This document shows, in pieces, positions 34,946 through 43,751 of a stretch of 64,000 nucleotides of DNA. Within the stretch, counting starts at the first letter, position 1. Every line of letters starts with the position of its first letter. A program made the translations under genes and the position numbers. Source of the DNA: Calothrix sp. NIES-2100 (GTDB taxonomy: Bacteria; Cyanobacteriota; Cyanobacteriia; Cyanobacteriales; Nostocaceae); contig NZ_AP018178.1 of the NCBI RefSeq assembly GCF_002368195.1, positions 5,670,145-5,734,144 of the forward strand. Direction: 5' to 3'. Below the pieces are notes generated by a model, which saw only the letters and a list, made by a program, of their open reading frames with translations, was not told where the DNA came from and made no database searches.

Positions 34946-36250
34946 TTAGCGAATCTCTTCCAAATCTACCCACTCGTCATAGGTTGAATCGTAATCGAGG
35001 TAATGCACATAATATTGCTGACCTTGGATTTTCTGAATTTTTGCGGAATACCAATCATCGTTGTCTTCATCCCAAACTTTGACTTTTTGATTGATTGCAA
35101 ATCCATTATTATCGGCTGCGCCATGTTCGCGAATGCGAATTTCATCTTCGCCTACCCATTCGTTGTATGATGAACCATAGCCCAGGTAATTCACAAAGAA
35201 TTGGTCATTTTCGACTTTCTCGATTGTGGCTTGATACCAATCTTCTTCGTCTTCATCCCAGACTTCTATGGTTTTGCTGACTGCATACTCACTAGTACCA
35301 GACTTTGCAGCCGATGCGGTATCTTGGGGAAGCTGTGGCGACTGTTGTTGAAGTTCGGCTTTAACTAAAGAGTGCGATCGCAAAATCAAGGCACGCGCTA
35401 CTGTTTGAATTCCTGTATGTTCGTAGTAATTGGTGGTTTGATCCAAGAATGCGGCGACGAAATCTAAGTTATCATCAGCCATCTGGATGAAATTACCTAA
35501 ATGATTAAAAATTGATTGGGGTGTCACGCCTGTCTTAGCTACTAAGTTATTCATCCACCCTTGCACAGAGTTAAAAGCTTGAGTAATAAACCCAAATTTC
35601 TCACCAGGGTTATTACCAGGTAAAAAATTGTTAACTGCTAAGAAGACAGGATTTTGAGCTACTATGCTGGCATCAGCACCACTAATTATGTTGTGAATCT
35701 TGCTGAGGAAATCAGGCCCTAAAGGTAAAAGTCCATCTAGACAAACTAAAGCAATCATCCGGGTTAAGGATGCACCTTGATAATTTTCATTCAAAGTATT
35801 AGCAAATGCTTGGGGATTCGGACTAGGAATACCATTGAGTTTGGAGAAAGCGATGACTTCGACAGCAATTTTTAAAACTAAATCTATAGTTTGAGTTGTA
35901 TCTGCTTTGGGAGTGATATTACTTAAAAAAGAGAGAAAGCCGATTTTTTCACCTATTTTATTAGCTAAAGCCGCAGTAGCCATAGCTGTGTCGGCTTTAT
36001 CGATAGTTTGATAAAGTTTGATAGCTGTTTGGTAGCCGTTTTGGGGGTCGTTATAGAGAGAGACAGCGCGATCGCTAATTTTCTGAATAACTTTAGCATC
36101 AGTTTCACCAGTAATTATACGGATACTCTGATCAAACCCAAGCAAGTTGTTCCACTCACCTGGAGCCACATAATCGAGAGCCTTCAAGACCTTGACAGTA
36201 ATATTGTCAGATGGTAAACCGTCAACCAATTGAACAATTGACTTATCCAT
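34946..36250 (-). CDS. Protein with two C-terminal Tudor-knot/chromo-barrel-like domains
   Basis: 434 residues. An all-helical N-terminal region (1-300) without recognised family and few charges is joined by a Gln/Ser-rich linker to two repeats of about 50 residues (about 326-374 and 385-433): VWDEDEEDWYQATIEKVEND with FFVNYLGYGSSYNEWV, and VWDEDNDDWYSAKIQKIQGQ with YYVHYLDYDSTYDEWV. These match the Tudor-knot pattern (W-Y...Y-V-H-Y...EW-V) found in MOF-type chromo barrels. In eukaryotes such domains bind RNA or modified histone tails; bacterial roles are unknown. Confidence 0.75.
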   Translation of the reverse strand: MDKSIVQLVDGLPSDNITVKVLKALDYVAPGEWNNLLGFDQSIRIITGETDAKVIQKISDRAVSLYNDPQNGYQTAIKLYQTIDKADTAMATAALANKIGEKIGFLSFLSNITPKADTTQTIDLVLKIAVEVIAFSKLNGIPSPNPQAFANTLNENYQGASLTRMIALVCLDGLLPLGPDFLSKIHNIISGADASIVAQNPVFLAVNNFLPGNNPGEKFGFITQAFNSVQGWMNNLVAKTGVTPQSIFNHLGNFIQMADDNLDFVAAFLDQTTNYYEHTGIQTVARALILRSHSLVKAELQQQSPQLPQDTASAAKSGTSEYAVSKTIEVWDEDEEDWYQATIEKVENDQFFVNYLGYGSSYNEWVGEDEIRIREHGAADNNGFAINQKVKVWDEDNDDWYSAKIQKIQGQQYYVHYLDYDSTYDEWVDLEEIR

Positions 36251-36284
36251 AAATCAATCCTCTGATCCCAAAAAGTATAGTCAT

Positions 36285-36406
36285 GAATTATACTCAATAT
36301 TTTGGAGATGTGCAGTGATACATTTGTTGGGGCGGGGTGTCCTGTCTATGACGACAATCCAGAACACGCAATCATGAAAAACTCGACCCACGGATCGGAG
36401 TTTTTT
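36285..36406 (+). promoter_or_regulatory. Promoter-like element and terminator-like leader hairpin
   Basis: A -10-like TATACT (36285-36290) is followed by a hairpin AAAAACTCGA (36377)/TCGGAGTTTTTT (to 36406) ending in six T, 60 bp before the flavoprotein start. It could be an attenuator for that gene or the end of a short separate RNA of about 110 nt. Bidirectional A/T arms also permit termination from the other side. Confidence 0.45.
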
Positions 36407-36466
36407 ATACTTCAATCAGAAACGCCTTAGAAAGGATAGCGTTATAGAAGTTGCGAGCAGAATGTT

Positions 36467-37498
36467 ATGAAACTTTCAAGTAAAAATCTGGAAACCCGAC
36501 AAGATACTATCTATGACGCGATCGTCGTAGGCGGTGGAATGGGTGGGCTATCAGCAGCGATTTATTTAGCCCGATATAATTTGAAGTGTCTGGTGGTAGA
36601 AAAAGGAAAAGGTCGTTCCTTCTGGATGCAAGATTTACGTAACTATGTCGGCTTTGATCCCGATACGCCTGGGCGCAATATTATTCAGCACGCAACCCAA
36701 CAAGCTATCAGTTGGGGCGCTGATGTGCTGCGAGGCTTTGTAGAAGAAGTGACGGATGAAGGTGAAACCTTTGCCGTACATATCAAAGTTGGTAAATCCG
36801 ATACCACAGGCGTAACGTTTCGTAGTAAATATGTCATTGCGGCATCCGGAGTCATTGATGTTCTGCCAGAACTCAACAATATGAAAAATGTCTTTGATTA
36901 TGCCGGATATACACTGCATGTCTGCATGATTTGTGATGGGTTCGATATGTGGGATCAAAAAGCCGTCTTGCTTGTGAAAACAGAAGCACAAATTAACGCG
37001 GCTTTTGTATTAAACTGGTTTACACCCTACATTTCTGTCTTGACCAATGGGTTACAAGTCAGCGATGCCATGAAACAGAAATTGGCAGAACATGGCTATC
37101 CTCTCTATGAACAAGCGATCGCGGAATTTTTAGGTAAAAATCATCAACTAAGCGGCGTGAGATTAGCCGATGGCACCATCGTTAAAGCCACTACAGGCTT
37201 AGTTAATATGGGTTCGATTTACCACAACAAATATCTGAAAAGTATTGCCGGATTAGAATATGATGGGGAAAATTTGGTGACGAATAATATGTGCCAAACC
37301 AGCCATCCTCGGATTTTTGCCTTGGGAGATCTCAAACAGGGGCTAAATCAAGTCTCCATCGCTGTGGCTGATGGGACACTGGCAGCAACACAAATTTGGC
37401 GCAATATTCGCCGTGAAAGTGCCCCACGAAAATGGCAGGAAAATATCACTGAGGCATCAAAGGATTCTCAAGCCAAGGATGTAGAGTTGAAAACCTGA
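36467..37498 (+). CDS. Thioredoxin reductase-like FAD disulfide oxidoreductase
   Basis: 343 residues. The N-terminal FAD motif is intact (DAIVVGGGMGGLSAA), the redox centre is CMICDG (typical C-x-x-C of thioredoxin reductases) and the second FAD motif IFALGDLKQGLNQV is present. The NADPH-domain glycine motif (G-G-G-x-S-A and the HRR stretch) is not seen; that stretch reads VLLVKTEAQINAAFVLNWF. This fits pyridine-nucleotide-independent relatives described in cyanobacteria, which use ferredoxin or other partners. The substrate cannot be fixed. Confidence 0.82.
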   Translation: MKLSSKNLETRQDTIYDAIVVGGGMGGLSAAIYLARYNLKCLVVEKGKGRSFWMQDLRNYVGFDPDTPGRNIIQHATQQAISWGADVLRGFVEEVTDEGETFAVHIKVGKSDTTGVTFRSKYVIAASGVIDVLPELNNMKNVFDYAGYTLHVCMICDGFDMWDQKAVLLVKTEAQINAAFVLNWFTPYISVLTNGLQVSDAMKQKLAEHGYPLYEQAIAEFLGKNHQLSGVRLADGTIVKATTGLVNMGSIYHNKYLKSIAGLEYDGENLVTNNMCQTSHPRIFALGDLKQGLNQVSIAVADGTLAATQIWRNIRRESAPRKWQENITEASKDSQAKDVELKT

Positions 37499-37535
37499 GA
37501 ACTGGGAAATTCTGAGTTAGATGATGTCCAAGCAA

Positions 37536-37800
37536 TTAGGGACATCCAATTTTTTAAATACCACCAAAATTTGTAGTGCGAACGCGAGAGCGCGTCCAAA
37601 GGACAAACGTCTCGCTCGCTGGGATTCAAAACCCGCATTTCTCACAAAAAGTAGGGGCGGGTTCACAGATATGCTTTCGTAATTTACGACTATCTGGCTT
37701 AACCCGCCCCTACGGCACAAGACACGGAGAAGAAAAAATCTCGTGAGAAATCCGGGAAAAGCGAGCTTTTCGGCTCGCACTACGGAATATGGCTAATTTC
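37536..37800. mobile_element. MITE-like element interrupted by a hairpin element
   Basis: It shares ATCCAATTTTTTAAATACC and the GTAGTGCGA/TCGCACTACGGAATATGG arms with 62302-62430, in opposite orientation, but is about twice as long. The extra DNA includes a GTAGGGGCGGGTT...AACCCGCCCCTAC hairpin (37651-37713). Confidence 0.7.
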
Positions 37801-37820
37801 GCTTTCGCGCTTTTAGCTAA

Positions 37821-37944
37821 TAAGTAGGGCGGTGCAATTAAACATAACTGGCGAGGACTGTCATTTGTCATTTGTCATTGGTAAGGGTTTCAAGCCAATT
37901 TACGTTTCGTAACATAGTTTGGTTTTTTTCCACCGACTTACTTA
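37821..37944. mobile_element. MITE-like element, TAAGTA...TACTTA family (inverted copy)
   Basis: Ends TAAGTAGGGCGGTG and CACCGACTTACTTA. Interior matches the reverse complement of 28268-28398, including the TTTGTCA heptamers. Confidence 0.72.
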
Positions 37945-37960
37945 GTTTAAAAGGCTATTT

Positions 37961-38191
37961 ATGGGTAAGTCAACTCAACCGAGTGCGTTAGCAAAGCTCG
38001 CCGTAGGCATCGCGGCAGATAATCAAATAAAAACTAGCTTTAATTGTGAAACTTTCACACTTCCCGGTATGAAAAAATTGGCTAGTTTCAATTATCAGTT
38101 AGAAGTACTAATTGTTGATTTGACAGAAAGCCTGATTGAACGCCCTAAAAAAACAAAAAATTTACCTAGGCTTTACATTTTTACTTTGTGA
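37961..38191 (+). pseudogene. Transposase fragment (IS5-like DDE family)
   Basis: A 76-codon frame. Its second half, YQLEVLIVDLTESLIERPKK, resembles the D-V-T-E-x-x-I-x-R-P-K-K segment of IS5/DDE_Tnp_4 transposases. The first part derives from an interspersed repeat (GCGTTAGCAAAGCTCGCCG). It ends inside the 3' end of ccaA. Remains only; no activity expected. Confidence 0.45.
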
Positions 38192-38999
38192 TTGAGCCTC
38201 GATAAATTCGCTCCATCTGCTCTGGAGATAGTACTGTCATTGGGAACCATTCGTATTCCAAACTCGGGATTTCCTGAGGTAATTTATACGCCTGTTGTTG
38301 AATTATACTTGAATTTATTTCCACATTGCTAGTTAAAGATGGGCTAATTAACTTCTCATTTATCTCTGATGGGGGAAGCTCATTTTGCAGCAAGACATAG
38401 GCGTGCTTTTGTGGATCGTATCCTAAAACTTCTCCTGCCTCAATTTGATAAATCCAAGCATAAATACTAAGTTTTCCTTGGTAGAGTTTAGAGCGAATCA
38501 CCGGATAAGTCCGTAAATTTTCGATTTGGGTAAGTACGTTTTCAGCAATAATTATTTCTAAAAGTTCTTCCCCTTCGTAGTGGCTGTAGTTTTCTTTCAC
38601 TAGCTTGCGGGTGGCTTCTGCATACTTGAGCCAGTCATGTACAAGCGGCATTTCTACCCGTAATTTGTCTAACTTCATTAACCCTTTCATGGCACCACAA
38701 TGTGAGTGACCACAAACAATAATCTGTTGAATATCTAATGCTTGAATAGCGTATTCAATTGTTGCTCCTTCACCGCCATTAGTAGCACTAAATGGGGGAA
38801 TAATGTTGCCTGCATTGCGGATAACAAATAATTCTCCCAACCCAGCTTGTGTAATCAAGTTTGGATCGATACGCGAATCCGAACAAGTAATAAATAATAC
38901 TCGAGGCTTTTGACCATGAGAAAGTTGCTCAAATAGTTCTTCATTAGCAGTAAAATAACTACTTTTAAAGTCGCGCAAGCCTCTAATCAATTTTTTCAT
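38181..38999 (-). CDS. ccaA: Beta-carbonic anhydrase, carboxysomal CcaA type
   Basis: 272 residues from ATG 38999, which has TTAGGAAA six bases upstream; a TTG or longer start to 39035 is unlikely. The zinc ligands are in CSDSRID and HSHCGAMKG. The segment TEATRKLV...NYSHYEGE (here AEATRKLV) and the C-terminal QMERIYRGS are close to Synechocystis CcaA, including the C-terminal extension beyond the catalytic core. CcaA converts bicarbonate to CO2 inside the carboxysome. It is not next to other ccm genes here, as is usual for ccaA. Confidence 0.93.
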   Translation of the reverse strand: MKKLIRGLRDFKSSYFTANEELFEQLSHGQKPRVLFITCSDSRIDPNLITQAGLGELFVIRNAGNIIPPFSATNGGEGATIEYAIQALDIQQIIVCGHSHCGAMKGLMKLDKLRVEMPLVHDWLKYAEATRKLVKENYSHYEGEELLEIIIAENVLTQIENLRTYPVIRSKLYQGKLSIYAWIYQIEAGEVLGYDPQKHAYVLLQNELPPSEINEKLISPSLTSNVEINSSIIQQQAYKLPQEIPSLEYEWFPMTVLSPEQMERIYRGSITK

Positions 39000-39748
39000 A
39001 TGATTTCCTAAATAAACGAATATGTAATACTTCAAACTTGTCAGAACATTTAATTCTGGAGTTAAGTCAGTAGAGATGTGCAGAAATGTGCAATTAATCT
39101 ACAATTGGTGTGTACTATTGAACTTTACTGATGATAAAGGTAACGCGGATAACTCCATTAAATATATTAAACAATATTAGTAAACAAATTGACTCAGTTG
39201 ATCGGCTTTTAGGATTACACCAGCCAAGAAATTAGTGAAAGATCAAAATTTATTCTAGTATGTTTTAAATAGTCTTGTTAAACCACTCTCTGTGGTTAGA
39301 GCTTTAAGGTGCAATTAATCTGCAATTGGTAAGAAGTAGCCTGTTAAACCGTCTCTGTAGCAGCGGCTTTTGCGTCTGTGTTTGATTTTAACTGCGTGAC
39401 GATAGCTTGACGAAAGCGATCGCTCTTGCTTTGACGTTGGCGCTGTGTCTCCCACAAGAAAAGCGATCGCGCAACACCTACCACAAATGCGATCGCAGTC
39501 TGGTTTGCTTACTCCAGCCAGTTATTACCCGGTTTTGCTGCTTTGGCTTTGATTTCCAACCATGAGCAGCAAATTTTTGCTGTTTGATTTTTTCCAACCA
39601 CTGCATAAAACCCAAAACCTGAACGTGTAACTCAGCATGGAGTTCAAAAACTAAACGTTGGCAAAATTAGAGGAGCAATTAAAATGCTGATTAATTCTCA
39701 AGGTAACGATTACTTTATTAATTTAGATATTGTCACTGTACCGATTAA
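39000..39748. other. Intergenic region with a possible decayed minus-strand gene
   Basis: Between 39344 and 39610 the minus strand reads like a broken coding sequence (for example TAIAFVVGVARSLFLWETQR, then a stop at about 39344), with a stop and frame change upstream. A short plus frame starts at ATG 39683 after GAGGAG and is cut by the IS630 element. Neither is assigned a function. Confidence 0.3.
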
Positions 39749-40886
39749 TACCATTTCACGAAAAGCCTGATACAAATAAAGCCGATAAAATAAAATCCCA
39801 CCCTGTAATAGATTTAACTTGAGAAGCTGTCAATTTATTTAGCTGTTTCCACACAGCTTCTCGCAATTCATCTAAGTTTTGAAAACATTCCCATTTCAAA
39901 GTCTTCTTGATTTCTTTCCATAGTCTTTCAATGGGATTTACTTCTGGTGTATGGGGAGGTTGGAACAAGAGAATTACATTGGACGGAACTCGTAAATATT
40001 TGCTGAAATGAAACGCTCCATTATCAACTTGGATGATATGTATTTCTTCTGGATACAAGGCGGCAAACTTTTCTAAAAACATTTCAAAACATACTGTATC
40101 CAAGTGTGAAAATTATAGAGCAAAGTTATTGCCAGTTAATGGTTCTACAACTCCATAGATGTAAAAGTTATCTCGCTTCCACTGCGTCAAACCAACTGGT
40201 TTGACTCCGGTCAGTGTTATCAATTTTCCCGTTATCGTTTGAAGACCAAACCTACTTTCATCTCCACACCAATAACGTACTTTACGATGTTGTTCTAACG
40301 GTGATATTAAGTACTTTTTTATTAACTCTAGCCAGGAAGGAAGTTTTTTTTAAAGTCTTCTTCTATGCCCTTGTGTTGTTTGATGCTACGTGGACGCGGT
40401 GCTTTTAATTTTGCTTTTAGTTTGTAACGCACAACTTCATGCACAACTTTATAAGATGCTTTGATTCCTTCAGACGCTAAAAGCCATGTCTGGACTTCCT
40501 GATAGCTTTTAAACCCTTCAGGCGCAGACAGTTCTTTTTTGATTAGCGATCGCACCTCCGGGGGAATAGTTTTTGGTCTTCCTGGACTTTTACCCAGTTC
40601 GAGCAAGGTGCTTAACCCGCCTTCTCTATAGCGTTTTAGCCACCTCTGCACAGTCATTCGTCCTCTGCCTAGCACTACTGCTAAGTGCTGCACCGTTTCT
40701 ACTTGTCGTGTCTTGAGTAAGTACAATGCCTGTATTCTTTCTTTTCCGTATCCAGTTTTTTGCTGTCTCAATAGCTCTTGAAGTTCAGCAATTGTTTCTT
40801 TTATCTCTAATTTGAGCACCCTACACACTGTTTTTCATGAGTAATTTACCTGCCATTATATGTATCACACTTTTAGTGAAATGGTA
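39749..40886 (-). mobile_element. IS630-type insertion sequence, decayed
   Basis: Terminal inverted repeats: TACCATTTCACGAAAAG at the left and, reversed, TACCATTTCACTAAAAG at the right, with TGATACA also shared. TA flanks both ends, as expected for IS630. It carries a transposase in broken form (40828 to 39756). Confidence 0.82.
39756..40828 (-). pseudogene. IS630 family transposase, frameshifted and with an internal stop
   Basis: The first segment (40828-40328, 166 residues) has the helix-turn-helix part (LGRGRMTVQRWLKRYREGG). It ends after an A8 run at 40323-40330 on the minus strand; a -1 shift there continues KKLPSWLELIKK into the DDE domain, a plausible programmed frameshift. The DDE residues are at CGDESRFG, QVDNGAFH and NPIERLWKEIK. 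A TAA within NNFAL-stop-FSHLDT, near 40110, is not programmed and inactivates the protein. The last 115 residues (40103-39756) are an intact frame. Confidence 0.8.
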
Positions 40887-40950
40887 TAACTATGTATTTC
40901 CTTTGCAATGAAAAAATATTCTAATCATTAACTTACAAAACCCGCAACTC

Positions 40951-40977
40951 GTAGGGGCGGGGTCACCCCGCCCCTAC
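40951..40977. repeat. Perfect 13-bp hairpin GTAGGGGCGGGGT
   Basis: GTAGGGGCGGGGT-C-ACCCCGCCCCTAC. The flanks (ACTC before; AATGTGG-ATAATT after) are the same as around 9308-9535, so this looks like the empty form of that element. Confidence 0.75.
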
Positions 40978-41179
40978 AATGTGGCATAATTTATTTTTTG
41001 GAGTTCCTTTAGTGTTAATGAAAGGGTTCCCTTTGTTAACCAACGATCGCAATTGTGGCTAGTTCAGTCAAAATTGCGCTTTTGTGAGATTTTTTGTGAG
41101 ATTAAGGAGCAAGATGCTCCCACTACCAATTTATTTAAGGCAAAATTAGGACACGCCAAGCACACAGCAGGCGATCGCA

Positions 41180-42157
41180 CTAGATACTACCAAAGGTGAC
41201 ACCCTGTTGTTTAAGCCATTTGCGGTAAGCTACAGAATAGCGATCGCTTGGCAAATGTATCTCTGCTTGCAAGTCTAAAGGCAGACGTCGTGGTCGCTGG
41301 GATTCTACAATGGTAATGTCTTGACTGATAATCTGGTCTTGCCTAGCAACAAAGGCTGGCTCTGGAATGTGATGAAGATAGTTTTCCAGCAGCCAGAACC
41401 AGAGAACGCACTCTTCCTCATCGATGGGAGTAACCATAAAAAATAGACTCATGAGACTATCATCTTGTGCCCGTCGTTGGAAGTATCCAATTAGGGGATG
41501 ATAAAGGTGATACTGAGTCGTCACAAATGACATCGGTGCTGAGGGTTGTCCCGACCTTGTAATTACTTCCCACACACCGAATTTGAAACTCAGATTATCT
41601 GGATGCAATTCTAAATCACAATGGGTTACTTCCGCATGGCTGGAGTCGGCAAATACTCCTTTATGCACAAAGGCGAAGTGGGCTGGATCGATGAGGTTTT
41701 CAACGACACGTAGAGGGCTGGACTTGAACTGGTAGGGGCCGCAGAAAATTTGGCGACAGGAGGAGTCTTCCCAATCTGGATATGTAGGTATATTATATTG
41801 CGGTGTTCCTAGACAAACCCACAGCAGATTGTAGCATTCTTGAATATGGTAAGTTTGGATACAAGCTTTTGCGGGGGGCGGCTGGTCTGGGCTAGCCGGA
41901 ACTCGCACACATTTACCTTCGGTGTTAAAAGCTAAGCCGTGGTAAGGACAAACCAGTGTATCATTCTCCACCCATCCGAGTGAAAGTTGCGCTCCCCGGT
42001 GAGGGCAAAAGTCCCGCCAAGCAAGAATTTTTTCCCCATTGTGCCAAAGGACTAAATCTTCACCTAGTAGACGCTTTTGTAGAACAGTTCCAGGTTGCAA
42101 GTCTTGCGAATGTGCTAAGACATGCCAATTATTTTGTAAAAACTGGTCTTGCACCAT
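41180..42157 (-). CDS. Rieske-type aromatic ring-hydroxylating oxygenase
   Basis: About 325 residues from ATG 42157 (ATG 42172 adds five). The Rieske [2Fe-2S] motif is CPHRGAQ...CPYHG and the mononuclear iron site lies in NLIDPAHFAFVHKG. It adds oxygen to a ring or demethylates a substrate, with electrons from a reductase encoded elsewhere. It follows eboF by 200 bp on the same strand, but that distance gives no firm operon link. Substrate unknown. Confidence 0.87.
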   Translation of the reverse strand: MVQDQFLQNNWHVLAHSQDLQPGTVLQKRLLGEDLVLWHNGEKILAWRDFCPHRGAQLSLGWVENDTLVCPYHGLAFNTEGKCVRVPASPDQPPPAKACIQTYHIQECYNLLWVCLGTPQYNIPTYPDWEDSSCRQIFCGPYQFKSSPLRVVENLIDPAHFAFVHKGVFADSSHAEVTHCDLELHPDNLSFKFGVWEVITRSGQPSAPMSFVTTQYHLYHPLIGYFQRRAQDDSLMSLFFMVTPIDEEECVLWFWLLENYLHHIPEPAFVARQDQIISQDITIVESQRPRRLPLDLQAEIHLPSDRYSVAYRKWLKQQGVTFGSI

Positions 42158-42358
42158 GAAGATTCTACCCATCGGGTGAGTAAAGATTATGATAATTGTA
42201 GCTGGGGAATGTACCCAAGTGCGATCGCTTCTTTTGGGGTTGGTGCTGTACTTTCGGTTAACGCGCTCTACAAAATCAGCGATCGCATTTCCAGAGTAAG
42301 TAGGAGATGCGATCGTTCATTTTATCTTTTGGCTCAAAATTATAGTCAACTCTGAAGA

Positions 42359-43732
42359 TTACATTTTTAAATGCTGGAGAATTAAAGAACAAACATCAGT
42401 TGCAGGAATTAAGCCTTCATTGACTAGATGAGTTTGATGGCTGATAAACATTGCCCCCTCGCTTGGGGAAGTTGTCACACAACCGTGAGAACCCCGAACT
42501 AAGGAAGCATCGAGAGGAATCACATCCATCAGGTAGCGGAAACCTAATTTTTTCTGTAACAGCTTAGAAGCAATTTTAAGTTTAGGAAACTTCAGCTGCG
42601 GATCGAGGAAAAGCTCTACAGGATCGTAACCTGGCTTGCGGTGGATATCTACAGTTCTCGCAAAGTCAGGCGCTTTGGCATCATCCAGCCAGTAGTAATA
42701 GGTAAACCAAGCATCAGATTGTGCGATCGCTACTAACTCCCCAGATCGAGGATGATTAAGATGGTAGGTTTGTTTTCCCTCTTCATCCAATACCTGGGCT
42801 ACCCCTTCAGTTGTCTCCAGCAAATCCCGCACTTTCGGAATATAAGCCGGATCATTCACATATACATGAGCAACCTGATGATCTGCAACAGCAAAAGCAA
42901 TACTAGCACCAGGATCGAGTAATTCTAATCCTAACTCTTCTCTCACAGCAATTAAACCATTTTTTCTGAGTACACGGTTTAAATCTACTGCTTTAGAAAC
43001 GGGAGTAATGCCATATTCTGAGAGAATAATTACTTGCGTATTTCTTGCTTCATAATAATTAATTAAGTCACCACAAACAGCATCAATTTCTTGTAAATCT
43101 TTTTGTATTTCCTTTGTATCTTGACCAAATTTTTGTAAGCAGTAATCTAAATGAGGTAAATAAATTAATGTTAGTGTCGGACTGTAGCGTTCCTCCATCC
43201 ACTTGGCAGAATTAGCAATCCATTGGCTAGAAACAATTGAGGTATTTGGCCCCCAAAAATTAAACAGAGGGAACTGACCTAAATCTGATTGAATATCCTC
43301 CCGGATATTAGCAGGATATGTATAAATATCAGGTAATTTTCTGCCATCTGCGGGATACATTGGGCGCGGTGTGATGGCATAGTCTACAGAAGAATACATA
43401 TTGTACCACCAAAAAAGGTTAGCACAAGTAAAACTTGGGTCAATAGATTTAGCAATTTCCCAAATTTTCGGAGACTGGATTAATTTATTAGACTGTCGCC
43501 AAAACTTAATTTCACAATCATCGCGGAAATACCAACCATTAGCTACAATCCCATGTTCATCAGGCAATTTTCCTGTTAAATAAGTAGCCTGAACAGAACA
43601 AGTTACCGCAGGTAATACGGGTGTAATTGGTACAATTTGACCTTTCGCCGCCCATGCAGATAAAAAGGGTGTATTTTCGCCGATTAAACTCGGTGTTAAA
43701 CCGACAACATTGATAACAACAGTTTTTTGCAT
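42359..43732 (-). CDS. eboF: EboF, alkaline phosphatase superfamily protein
   Basis: 457 residues of the nucleotide pyrophosphatase/phosphodiesterase type: nucleophile region VTCSVQATYLTGKLPDEHG, metal-ligand stretches YLPHLDYCLQ, SEYGITPV and GSHGC. The usual first metal Asp of the family appears replaced (NVVGLTP), so catalysis may be altered. It belongs to the ebo gene set linked to export of scytonemin-type precursors; the other ebo genes lie upstream on the same strand, but an IS605-derived element (43752-44166) separates it from eboE. Confidence 0.82.
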   Translation of the reverse strand: MQKTVVINVVGLTPSLIGENTPFLSAWAAKGQIVPITPVLPAVTCSVQATYLTGKLPDEHGIVANGWYFRDDCEIKFWRQSNKLIQSPKIWEIAKSIDPSFTCANLFWWYNMYSSVDYAITPRPMYPADGRKLPDIYTYPANIREDIQSDLGQFPLFNFWGPNTSIVSSQWIANSAKWMEERYSPTLTLIYLPHLDYCLQKFGQDTKEIQKDLQEIDAVCGDLINYYEARNTQVIILSEYGITPVSKAVDLNRVLRKNGLIAVREELGLELLDPGASIAFAVADHQVAHVYVNDPAYIPKVRDLLETTEGVAQVLDEEGKQTYHLNHPRSGELVAIAQSDAWFTYYYWLDDAKAPDFARTVDIHRKPGYDPVELFLDPQLKFPKLKIASKLLQKKLGFRYLMDVIPLDASLVRGSHGCVTTSPSEGAMFISHQTHLVNEGLIPATDVCSLILQHLKM

Positions 43733-43751
43733 TAACTTATCGAAAATTTGG

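Larger units (their letters stand above)
37499..37960. other. Intergenic region packed with nested elements
   Basis: Two MITE-like units fill the gap: 37536-37800, which contains a hairpin insertion at 37651-37713, and 37821-37944. No gene. Confidence 0.5.
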
